NCBI GenBank assembly: GCA_016871615.1
Contig: VHCX01000004.1
Coordinates: 1 to 64,000, forward strand
Source of the DNA: Verrucomicrobiota bacterium
Lineage (GTDB): Bacteria; Verrucomicrobiota; Verrucomicrobiia; Limisphaerales; UBA9464
DNA length: 64,000 bases
Direction of reading: 5' to 3'
In this document: piece after piece, positions 43,401 to 50,622 of the stretch
How positions within the stretch are numbered: position 1 is the stretch's first letter
How the letters are laid out: each line of letters opens with the position of its first letter
Notes under the pieces: model-generated
Seen by the model: only the letters and a program-made list of their open reading frames with translations
What the model was told of the DNA's origin: nothing
Database searches by the model: none
Position numbers and translations under genes: made by a program

Positions 43401-43594
43401 TCGCCCTCGCGCTGGGTGCCGGGGCCGAGAGCCGCGTGTCGATGGGCATCGCCGTCATCGGCGGCCTGGTGGTCGGAAGCGCCCTCACCCTCTTCGTCAT
43501 CCCGGCGATGTTCCTCCTGCTCGCCCGCACGCGACGCCCGAAAGCCGACGAGTCCGCAACCGCGGTCGCCGCACCGGCGGTCGCCACCGCCTGA
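40487..43594 (+). CDS. RND efflux permease (AcrB/MexF-like, HAE1 family)
   Basis: A 1035-residue proton-driven RND pump. The N-terminus (LSIRRPVLTLVISLMITLAGGL ... EYPAVDPPTITIITSYPGA) is typical of HAE1 hydrophobe/amphiphile exporters. The proton-relay pair is visible in TM4 (GLVVDDAIVVLENI) and the partner lysine in TM10 (LVTKNGILIVEFANQ). Two large periplasmic loops and about 12 membrane helices are present, so the length is complete. No TolC-like gene is in the window. It shares an ATGA overlap with the adaptor gene and is followed after 37 bp by hydrolase 8, so it belongs to the amidase operon. Confidence 0.94.
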   Translation: MTLAELSIRRPVLTLVISLMITLAGGLSLARMGVREYPAVDPPTITIITSYPGAASEVVQAQITEPIEEAVNAVSGIRNLTSTSREGVSQITVEFTLDTDLDTAASDVRDQLSRAARNLPPDSNPPVLNKANADSSPLLGVAIRSDLRSQLELSGFADTLRERLQTVPGIAQVDQPAEKRYAMRLWMDPEKLAAHGLTPAEIRRALARENVELPSGRVEGESVELPIKTLGRLNTPADFDAMILRGDGDSIVRFGDVGYAELGPQNERGALKADGRPIAGLYFRPQPGANQIEIVDALRARLDRIRKEVPPDIRLEVAYDNTSYVRRSLLEVTETIFIAFALVVLVVFAFFREWRTTLIPVLAIPVSIIGTFAIMAACGFSINTLTLLGIVLAIGLVVDDAIVVLENIYKRIEHGEGPMAAAIAGTEQIFTAVISTTMTLAVVFLPLLFMGGLSGRLFREFAVTISGAVLISAVVALTLTPMLSARMLSASVGQGWLFRRTEGFFQAMESGYRALLGRFLVWRWLSVVVLGLAGWSGYTVYQRLPRELSPLEDRGRLWLRATAPEGVSYEHMQSLTDELALVAAERVPEATLLMTQVPGSGGAQGVQGAINSGFVRVFLSDRSLRNRSQQEIAAALQPVQRELTGARINITQEASIGERRAGQSGIQFVIQAPELADLRRVLPRFLEEARKNPAFTFVDSDLKFDKPEITVSIDRDKARVLGVSARDIAEAVQASLSGQRMGFFLYQGKQYEVIGQMIRQFRSKPGDLSGIALRTPEGDMVQLANLMTLRESSSPPELYRFNRYSSATISATLARGVAMGEGIDALKAAAASTLDEGFTTSLTGAAQDFVESSSSLGYVFILAIVLIYLVLGAQFESFLHPLVILLTVPLALCGALLALGWFEQTLNIFSQIGLIMLIGLVTKNGILIVEFANQRLEAGVPTPLEAIQEAAPARLRPILMTTLATILGIVPIALALGAGAESRVSMGIAVIGGLVVGSALTLFVIPAMFLLLARTRRPKADESATAVAAPAVATA

Positions 43595-43631
43595 ATCCGC
43601 CACGCCAGCCCCCACCCGACGATCGCCTCCC

Positions 43632-45215
43632 ATGAACCCACCCACGGACCGTTCCCCATCGCTGAATCGATTCCCCGCGTGGGCGCTGGGCGCATCCGCG
43701 CTGTGCCTGCTGGTGACGACGGCCACCCGGGCCGCCAGCCTCTCGACGGCGACCCTGCGGGACCTGCAGGTTGCGATGGACGACGGCCGGCTTTCCTCCG
43801 AGCGCCTCGTCACGCTCTACCTGCGGCGGATCGAGGCCTACGACACCCGGGGACCGGCGATCCGGTCGGTGATCACGCTCAACACGAACGCCCTCGCCGA
43901 GGCACGCCAACTGGATGCCGAGCGCCGGGCCAAGGGTCCGAGGGGCCCGCTGCACGGGGTTCCGGTGGTCCTGAAGGACCTCTTCGACACGCGGGACATG
44001 CCGACCACCTGCGGGTTCCTGCCGATGAAGGACTCCCGGCCGATCCATGACGCCACGGTGGTGCGACGCCTGCGCGGGGCCGGGGCCATCCTCCTGGCGA
44101 AGGTCAACATGAGCGACTGGTTCGGGGTGCCCAAGAAGGGCGACCAGAGCACCGTGCTCGGGCGCACGCTCAACCCCTACAACCTCGACCTGACCCCCGG
44201 CGGATCGAGCGGCGGCACGGGCGCGTCCCTGGCGGCGGTGTTCGCGCAGGTCGGGCTGGGCAGCGAGACGGGCGTGTCGATCCGCAACCCGACGGCGAAC
44301 AACAGCCTCGTGGGCCTGGCCCCGACCGAGGGCCTCATCAGCCGGGCCGGCCAGACGGTCACCTCGTTCCACCAGGAGCGCTGCGGCCCGATGGGACGGA
44401 GCGTGCTCGACGTCGCCGCGCTCACGACGATCGTCGCCGGGTTCGATTCCGACGACCTGCTGACCCTGCCGTCACTGGGTCGGATCCCGGCCGGATCGTA
44501 CACCAACTTCCTCAAGGCCGACGGTCTCCGCGGCGCACGGATCGGCGTCTTCCGCGACCTGTTCCGGAAGGGGCCCATGCATCAGGAGGGCGTGGGACTG
44601 GTCGAGAAGGCCGTCGCGTCGATGAGGCAGGAGGGGGCCGTGGTCATCGACGGGCTGTCGCTGGGCATGGACCTGCTCGCGGTGCTCGAGGACGCCCGCC
44701 TGAACTACTACGAGGGCCCCTCGGCCTTCGAGACGTACTTCCGCCGGCTGGGCCCGGACGCCCCGATCCGGAGCGTCGAGGAACTGGTCCGCAAGGGCGG
44801 CGACCTCCTCAAGACCAACATCAGCCGGGGCGTCCGGGAGCTGGGTCCCCTGACCCATGATCCCGGGTACCTCGCGCGGCTCAAGACACGCCACTCCCTG
44901 CGGGCCTCGGTGATCCGCCTGATGGACGCGCACCAGCTCGACGCGCTGGTGTACCCGTTCAAGTCGGTGCCACCGGAAGGCCACCTCGAGACGCAGCCCG
45001 AGAAGGACAACCCGCTGAGCTCGGTCACGGGACTCCCGGCCCTGCTGGTCCCGGCGGGATACATCGCGGCCGGCGGCGGTCCGATCGCCGTGGAGTTCCT
45101 CGGACGCCCCTTCGACGAGCCGGTGCTCTTCCGCATCGGCCACGCCTTCGAGCAGGCCACCCACCACCGGAAGCACCCCCAAAGCGTTCCACCCCTCGAG
45201 GGCGAGGACTTCTGA
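43632..45215 (+). CDS. amidase-signature hydrolase 8 (GSETG type), last gene of the array
   Basis: A 527-residue amidase-signature enzyme. Triad: Lys115 (VLKDL), Ser192 (PGGSSGG), Ser216 (GSETGVSIR). A Sec-type signal peptide spans about 15-35 (PAWALGASALCLLVTTATRAA) rather than a Tat leader. It is related to hydrolase 5 through GLGSETG, the RIEAYDxxGPAIRxV text and the C-terminal VxGLPAxxVPAG segment, but keeps the standard Gly-rich loop. It ends the 14-gene array, 9 bp from the convergent FG-GAP gene. No terminator is visible between the two. Confidence 0.9.
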   Translation: MNPPTDRSPSLNRFPAWALGASALCLLVTTATRAASLSTATLRDLQVAMDDGRLSSERLVTLYLRRIEAYDTRGPAIRSVITLNTNALAEARQLDAERRAKGPRGPLHGVPVVLKDLFDTRDMPTTCGFLPMKDSRPIHDATVVRRLRGAGAILLAKVNMSDWFGVPKKGDQSTVLGRTLNPYNLDLTPGGSSGGTGASLAAVFAQVGLGSETGVSIRNPTANNSLVGLAPTEGLISRAGQTVTSFHQERCGPMGRSVLDVAALTTIVAGFDSDDLLTLPSLGRIPAGSYTNFLKADGLRGARIGVFRDLFRKGPMHQEGVGLVEKAVASMRQEGAVVIDGLSLGMDLLAVLEDARLNYYEGPSAFETYFRRLGPDAPIRSVEELVRKGGDLLKTNISRGVRELGPLTHDPGYLARLKTRHSLRASVIRLMDAHQLDALVYPFKSVPPEGHLETQPEKDNPLSSVTGLPALLVPAGYIAAGGGPIAVEFLGRPFDEPVLFRIGHAFEQATHHRKHPQSVPPLEGEDF

Positions 45216-45224
45216 GCGGGCGGA

Positions 45225-46448
45225 TCAGCGGGTCGACTCGTTGAAGTAGACCTTGAGGTTGTGGGTGGACCGGCCCGACGCGACGATGTCGAGGTCGCCG
45301 TCGCCATCGAGGTCGGCCAGCGCGAGGTCTTCGCAGGCCATGCCGTCGTCGTCGACCCACACCTTCATCCAACGGTTCCCCACCGGCACGTAGAGCGCCA
45401 CGCCGACCTTCACCGAACGCGGCCGGCCCATGGCCCGCCATCCCGCCACGATCTGCGGACGGCCGAGGCCCAGCAGGTCGCCACAGGCCAGGGCGTGGCC
45501 GTCGATCAACCCGTCGTCGACGACCTCCCGACGTCCCAGCACGGGTGCGGCCGCCGACGCGCCGGCCACGGGGTCGGGCGGGTGGAAGACCACCAACTGG
45601 TTGCCGTGCATCGGTGAGATGCCGACGACCGAACCCTGCGCATCGCCCAGCGAGCGGATCTCGCCCACGCCACCATTCTCCGGACTGCCCACCTGGGTCC
45701 AAGACACCGGTCCGCGGGCGGCGCCCGTCCCGGACAGCATCCCCCGGAACGCCCCCTCGGCCGAACCCACCAGCACTTCGGTCACCGCGTTCCCGCCGGA
45801 GCGGGCCACGAGATCGAAATTGTGGGCCTTGTGCCACTGGTCGGACACCGTCTCGACCGTCCACGGTCCACGGCGATCGGGCAGGAGCAGGTAACGCTGG
45901 ACGCGCACACCGACCCCTTGGCCGTCCTGGTTTCCGCGCCCGTGCAGGGGCGCCGACCACAGCGTCCAGCCCTGCGGTTCCTTCACCCAGCGGATGCGGT
46001 GCATGGTGGGTTCATGGGGCAGGCGGATCGGCGTCCAGCGCGCGGTGCGATCGGCGGGCGGTTCCAAATAGAAGAGCGCCCCGCTGTGGACCGTATCGCC
46101 CGGGTTCCAGCCGGCGCCCACCGCGATCTCGGCCTTGCCGTCGCCATCGATGTCGGCGGCGGCCACGCAGACGTGATCCTGCGGCGTCAGGTTCTCGGCG
46201 ATGACATGCTTCTCCCACCTCGGATGACGGTACCAGGCGATCTGCTTGGCATCGCACAGGACGAGGTCGGGGCCCCCGTCGCCATCGACATCGGCCACCG
46301 TGACGCCGTAGCCGACGGCCACGTTGGTGTCGACCGTGAGCGCCCGGAACCTGGGCTCAAGCGGCGCAGCGAAGGCGGTGACGAGGCTGACGCCGAGCAG
46401 AAGCGCCGGCGGGAACCTCAGGATCGGCGTCGAGGAGTTCAAGGGCAT
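45225..46448 (-). CDS. secreted FG-GAP/VCBS-repeat protein
   Basis: A 407-residue exported protein. A Sec signal peptide lies at about 10-28 (ILRFPPALLLGVSLVTAFAAP). The body has FG-GAP-type beta-propeller repeats with calcium-binding loops: VADVDGDGGPDLVLCD near 50, AAADIDGDGKAEIAVGAGW near 95 and LALADLDGDGDLDIVASG near 385. Proteins of this kind are common and numerous in Verrucomicrobiota and Planctomycetota and are often extracellular; the function is unknown. It is convergent with the amidase array and is probably not part of it. Confidence 0.85.
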   Translation of the reverse strand: MPLNSSTPILRFPPALLLGVSLVTAFAAPLEPRFRALTVDTNVAVGYGVTVADVDGDGGPDLVLCDAKQIAWYRHPRWEKHVIAENLTPQDHVCVAAADIDGDGKAEIAVGAGWNPGDTVHSGALFYLEPPADRTARWTPIRLPHEPTMHRIRWVKEPQGWTLWSAPLHGRGNQDGQGVGVRVQRYLLLPDRRGPWTVETVSDQWHKAHNFDLVARSGGNAVTEVLVGSAEGAFRGMLSGTGAARGPVSWTQVGSPENGGVGEIRSLGDAQGSVVGISPMHGNQLVVFHPPDPVAGASAAAPVLGRREVVDDGLIDGHALACGDLLGLGRPQIVAGWRAMGRPRSVKVGVALYVPVGNRWMKVWVDDDGMACEDLALADLDGDGDLDIVASGRSTHNLKVYFNESTR

Positions 46449-46536
46449 GGCCCGGAGTCTCTGCCGGCCAGCCCCAGGGATTCAGCAACAAAGTGGCCGG
46501 CGGCCACGCCGGGGACGGTTGGGGGCGCCCAGAAGG

Positions 46537-47247
46537 CTACAGGCCGGCGAACCGGGCGATGCGTCCCAGGAAGCCCTCCGGGGGCCGGCCTCCCACGGAG
46601 CGTGCCCCGTGGGGAACCACACCGGAAGCAACCAGCCACAGGTCGTTGGCGTGCTGGTCCACCGCATCCAACACCACCCGGAGTTGCCCGCCGTTGAGGG
46701 CGGTCTTCACGATCCCGTCGGCCGCCCGGACCGTGCTCCCCAGGGGCACGAGGTGGCGGCCGGTGGTGGCATAATGGATGGCGCAGGTGGCCACGAGGTC
46801 CTCGATCGCCGGCAGGCGGATGTCCTTCTGGGCGAGCACCCGGTCCATCGCAACCTTGACCATGCCGGCGGTGCCCTGAACCAGCCCGCAGACTCGGATG
46901 TCGGTCGACGAATAGACCGGTTCGCGGAACCGCTTGTCCTCCATGAGGCGGGACAACGTCTCCCGGCTCAAGGGCGCAGGCAGACCCCGATTGGCCCGGA
47001 CCTGCTGGCGCTCGATGAGCAGGTCTCCACGGCTGTGCCGCGCAGGCAGGGTGAGCAGGGCCACCGATTCCTTCCGAAGGTCGACGAGCAGGTATTTGTT
47101 CCGGAGTTCGTCCGGAGTCGTGGCCTCGGAACTGGAACCCTCCTCCTGCGATGAGCCGGAGGCGGAATCCGTGCTGGAGGCATTGGGAGCGCTGGATTCG
47201 ATCACCGCCGGCAGACCCTCGGCCACAAGAAGCCCACCGTCGTACAC
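46537..47247 (-). CDS. hypothetical protein
   Basis: A 236-residue protein I do not recognise. It has a Ser/Glu-rich low-complexity stretch at about 20-45, then a mixed alpha/beta region (KYLLVDLRKESVALLTLP ... TDIRVCGLVQGTAGMVKVAMDRVLAQKDIRLPAIEDLVATCAIHYATTGRHLVPLG). The frame is open upstream to a TGA at about 47288, so the GTG at 47247 is only the nearest start. A Cys-Ser-Ser directly after that stop would look like a lipoprotein Cys if the real N-terminus were disrupted, but no signal peptide is visible. It lies 88 bp upstream of the FG-GAP gene on the same strand. Confidence 0.55.
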   Translation of the reverse strand: MYDGGLLVAEGLPAVIESSAPNASSTDSASGSSQEEGSSSEATTPDELRNKYLLVDLRKESVALLTLPARHSRGDLLIERQQVRANRGLPAPLSRETLSRLMEDKRFREPVYSSTDIRVCGLVQGTAGMVKVAMDRVLAQKDIRLPAIEDLVATCAIHYATTGRHLVPLGSTVRAADGIVKTALNGGQLRVVLDAVDQHANDLWLVASGVVPHGARSVGGRPPEGFLGRIARFAGL

Positions 47248-47491
47248 CGGTCCTTTGGGCTCCGGTGGGTATGCCAGCGGGCTGCTGCATCAGAGATTAT
47301 CGGTCACTACCAAGAATTATTGGTTACCATACGACAACCGTTGTTCAACAGATTTCCCATCCCAAGCGAGTCACCGATACGGGAAGTGCCCCGCCGGAGG
47401 CGTGGCAGGAACCATCGGTCCGCCGGAGGCCCGCTGGAGCCCCCAACTCCGGAGTCGAAATCCCGCGACACGACGGGCAGCATCCAGGCCG
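47248..47491. promoter_or_regulatory. AT-rich divergent promoter region
   Basis: A 244-bp gap separates two divergent genes. The part 47291-47355 is markedly richer in A and T than its surroundings and contains a GTTG-TT-CAAC dyad and ATTATTGG/CCAATAAT strings. I could not place a convincing -35/-10 pair on either strand. Confidence 0.3.
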
Positions 47492-48856
47492 ATGCTCAAC
47501 GGGATCTGGCTCGCACTGCTGGTGATCTCGGCCCTGGTGGCCGGGGCCACGGGTCGACTCGCGGGGATGACCGACGGGGCCATTGAGGGAGCCTCCACCG
47601 CGGTGACGGTCTCGCTGCAACTGGTGGGGGTCATGGCGCTGTGGCTGGGCCTGCTGCGCTTGGCCGAGCAGGCGGGTCTGGTGGCCACGTTGGCGCGCTG
47701 GCTCCAACCGTTCCTCGGGCGCCTCTTCCCGGACATCCCCCCGGGCCATCCGGCGCTCGGGTCGATGGTGCTCAACGTGGCGGCCAACGCCCTGGGCCTG
47801 ACCAACGCGGCCACGCCGATGGGCCTGCGCGCGATGCGGGACCTGCAACGCCTGAATCCGCGACCGGACACGGCGACCGACGCCATGTGCACCTTCCTGG
47901 CGATCAACACCGGCTCGGTGCAACTGATCCCGATGACCGCCATCGCCGTGCTGGCCGCCCACGGATCCAGGAACCCCACGGCGATCGTCGCCACCACCCT
48001 GCTGGCCACGGCGTGCTCGTCCCTGACCGGGCTCTTCGTCGTGAAGGTTGCCCAGCGGTTGCGATGGTTCCGCCTGCCCGGGATGGCTCCGGCATCGAGC
48101 CCGTCGGACCCGGCGGCCCATCCCTCCGCCCCCGGATCGCCGCCGATCCCCGGACCGGAGCCGGAACCTTCCGATACCACCCCGGCCGCACCGCCCCCCG
48201 CACCCCTGGGCCGGATGGGCCGGGTGTTGCTCGCGGCGCTGGTGCTGGCCTTCGCCACCTTCGCGGTCCAGGCCATCCTCCATCCGCCGGAGGCCGCCGA
48301 GACGACCGCAGGGACCCCTTCCATCGCGATCCGGGCCCTGGGTGCCCTGTCGCTCGTGGCCCTGCCGTTCCTGCTGGTGGGCATCCCCACCTACGCGGCG
48401 CTGCGGGGCATCGCCGTGCATGAGCAGTTCGTGACGGGCGCCCGGGAGGGATTCGACACCTCCATTCGGATCATTCCACACCTCGTGGCGATGCTCGTCG
48501 CCATCGGATGCCTGCGCGGGGCCGGGGGCATCGAGGGATTGACCCGATGGCTCGAGCCGGTGCTGGCCGCCGTCGGCTACCCGGCGGAACTGGTGCCGAT
48601 GACGCTGCTCCGGCCGCTGACCGGCAGCGGTACGCTGGCGGCCTTCACCGACCTGGTGAAGACCCACGGCGCGGACAGCCTGCTGGCACGCATGGGCGGC
48701 ACGCTCTTCGGCAGCACCGAGACCACCTTCTATGTCCTGGCGGTCTACTTCGGATCCGTCGGCATCCGGCGCACCCGCCACGCGGTCCTGGCCGGCCTGG
48801 CGGCGGACCTCGCCGGGGCGGTCGCGGCGGTCGCCCTCTGCCGCGCGCTGGCCTGA
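47492..48856 (+). CDS. fused SpmA-SpmB nucleoside-recognition (Gate) membrane protein
   Basis: A 454-residue membrane protein joining homologues of the two B. subtilis spore-maturation proteins. The SpmA-like half (1-~190) has LNGIWLALLVISALVAGATGR, then GSMVLNVAANALGLTNAATPMGLRAM and FLAINTGSVQLIP. A Pro-rich linker (about 200-240) leads to the SpmB-like half (~245-454) with TGAREGFDTSIRIIPHLVAMLVAIG and ETTFYVLAVYFGSVGIRRTRHA. The conserved Gate-domain motifs suggest a small-molecule transporter; in Bacillus the pair affects spore core dehydration. Nothing here suggests sporulation. The start is the ATG at 47492. Confidence 0.87.
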   Translation: MLNGIWLALLVISALVAGATGRLAGMTDGAIEGASTAVTVSLQLVGVMALWLGLLRLAEQAGLVATLARWLQPFLGRLFPDIPPGHPALGSMVLNVAANALGLTNAATPMGLRAMRDLQRLNPRPDTATDAMCTFLAINTGSVQLIPMTAIAVLAAHGSRNPTAIVATTLLATACSSLTGLFVVKVAQRLRWFRLPGMAPASSPSDPAAHPSAPGSPPIPGPEPEPSDTTPAAPPPAPLGRMGRVLLAALVLAFATFAVQAILHPPEAAETTAGTPSIAIRALGALSLVALPFLLVGIPTYAALRGIAVHEQFVTGAREGFDTSIRIIPHLVAMLVAIGCLRGAGGIEGLTRWLEPVLAAVGYPAELVPMTLLRPLTGSGTLAAFTDLVKTHGADSLLARMGGTLFGSTETTFYVLAVYFGSVGIRRTRHAVLAGLAADLAGAVAAVALCRALA

Positions 48857-48947
48857 GAGCCGAAAACCCAGAGGGGTCCTGCGGAGCGCGGTCCAGCACG
48901 GGGTGCCCGAACGCCCCGGAATCCCGGGCCGACCCCGGGGCCCAAAT

Positions 48948-49119
48948 CCACGCGTAAGAAACGATGGTGTTCTCTTCCGCTCCGCTGGGTTGAGACCTCA
49001 AGCCTTGTGCCAACTCTTCGATGTAGCGCACGGCGCTTCGTAGGAGGTTAGGACGCCAACCCGCTCTCTTCCGGCTCGGAGTGCCCGACCGAGGTCCCCA
49101 AAAAAGTGTTTACGCGTGG
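48948..49119. repeat. 10-bp inverted repeat flanking a 152-bp non-coding segment
   Basis: CCACGCGTAA at 48948-48957 is matched by its exact complement TTACGCGTGG at 49110-49119. The enclosed segment has no gene and contains smaller dyads (TTGAG-AC-CTCAA near 48992; GGGTTG/CAACCC). This lies in the 325-bp gap between the SpmAB and symporter genes. It could be the ends of a miniature element or a chance repeat; no flanking target duplication was recognised. Confidence 0.35.
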
Positions 49120-49181
49120 TTCATGGCCGGGGCATCCGACCTTGTCTCCGGGTCCGGTTCGGCGGAGGCTCCGGAACTCGC

Positions 49182-50423
49182 ATGACCCGCTTCCTGAGGA
49201 ACCTCTCCCTCACCCACTGGATCTTCCTGGCCATGGCGGGCGGATTGTTGCTCGGCTGGGCACTGCCCGCCGAGTCGCAGCACTTGAAGGTCGTGTCGAA
49301 CATGTTTCTGAAGATGATCAAGTGCATCCTGGTGCCGCTGGTCTTCGGGACGCTGGTCGTCGGCATCGCCGGGCACAGCGAGGACCTCAGGTCGGTCGGC
49401 CGGCTGGCCTGGAAATCCATCCTGTACTTCGAGGTCGTGACCACGCTGGCGCTGGCCCTCGGCCTGCTGGCCGTGAACCTCTTCCAGCCGGGCGTGGGCG
49501 TGGCGCTGCCGGCGGCCAACTCCGGGAATGGCTCCGTGGCCGCGACCAAGGTGACCTTCGGCGGCATCCTCGAGCACATCGTGCCGAAGAGCTTCTTCGA
49601 GGCCGCCGCGGCCAACGACGTGCTCCAGGTGGTCTTCTTCGCCGTGTTCTTCGGCATCGCGCTGGTCCAGACGCCCGAGGCCCAGCGGGCGCCGATGCTC
49701 CGCTTCTGCGAGTCGCTCACCGAGGTGATGTTCAAGTTCACCGGCGTGGTGATGAAGTTCGCCCCCGTCGGCATCGGCGCGGCGATGGCCTACACCGTCG
49801 GGCACAGTGGGCTGGGCGTGCTCGCCAACCTCGCCAAGCTCATCGGCACGCTCTACCTCGCGCTGGCGGTGTTCGCCGTGGCCGTGCTGCTGCCGATGGC
49901 CCTCTGGGCCCGGGTGCCGGTGCGACGCTTCCTGACCGAGCTGCGCGAACCCATCCTGCTGGCCTTCACCACGACCTCGTCCGACGCAGCCATGCCCGAC
50001 GCCATGAAGCGGCTGGCCGTCCTCGGGGTCCCGAAGCGCATCGTGAGCTTCGTGATGCCCCTGGGCTATTCGTTCAACCTGGACGGATCCACGCTGTACC
50101 TCGCCGTGGCCTCGATCTTCGTGGCCCAGGCGGCCGGCGTGCACCTGAGTCTCTCCCAGCAGCTCGTCATCCTGCTGACCCTCATGCTCACCAGCAAGGG
50201 CATGGCCGGCATCCCCCGGGCCTCGCAGGTGATCCTCGCCGGCACCCTCGTGAGCTTCGACCTGCCCCTGGAAGGCGTGCTGCTCATCATCGGCGTGGAC
50301 GAACTCATGGACATGGCCCGGACGACCGTGAACCTCGTGGGCAACTGCCTGGCGACCGCGGTCGTGGCCCGCTGGGAAGGGGTCTTCCCTCCGGCACCGG
50401 CTCCCGGGCCGACCGATTCCTGA
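49182..50423 (+). CDS. dicarboxylate/amino acid:cation symporter (DAACS family)
   Basis: A 413-residue secondary transporter of the GltP/DctA family, taking up glutamate, aspartate or C4-dicarboxylates with protons or sodium. Family marks: NMFLKMIKCILVPLVFGTLVVGIAG in the first third, the Ser-rich re-entrant loop TTTSSDAAMPDAMK near 265-278, GYSFNLDGSTLY near 300, and MLTSKGMAGIPRASQ near 345. Eight membrane helices plus two re-entrant loops are expected at this length. I chose the ATG at 49182, directly before the first helix, over the ATG at 49116. The substrate cannot be set from sequence alone. Confidence 0.92.
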   Translation: MTRFLRNLSLTHWIFLAMAGGLLLGWALPAESQHLKVVSNMFLKMIKCILVPLVFGTLVVGIAGHSEDLRSVGRLAWKSILYFEVVTTLALALGLLAVNLFQPGVGVALPAANSGNGSVAATKVTFGGILEHIVPKSFFEAAAANDVLQVVFFAVFFGIALVQTPEAQRAPMLRFCESLTEVMFKFTGVVMKFAPVGIGAAMAYTVGHSGLGVLANLAKLIGTLYLALAVFAVAVLLPMALWARVPVRRFLTELREPILLAFTTTSSDAAMPDAMKRLAVLGVPKRIVSFVMPLGYSFNLDGSTLYLAVASIFVAQAAGVHLSLSQQLVILLTLMLTSKGMAGIPRASQVILAGTLVSFDLPLEGVLLIIGVDELMDMARTTVNLVGNCLATAVVARWEGVFPPAPAPGPTDS

Positions 50424-50622
50424 GCCGGATAGCCCCCACCCCGACAATCCGGGGCGATCAGCGCGCTCCCGACCGGATCCACCGCGGCGACAAGATCCGG
50501 AGCGCCGGTCGGTGAACGTGTTTTCCCTCGGGCATCATGGATGCCTCATCAGACGTCGGATCCTCACTCCCTACTCATCGTCGACTGTCCGATTCCGGGA
50601 TGCGCTTGCCCCGGGAGGGCAC

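Noticed and set aside
50531..50545. GGCATC/GATGCC hairpin between the symporter and phosphodiesterase genes as a terminator
   Set aside because: The stem is short with a 3-nt loop and no T-run follows on either strand.
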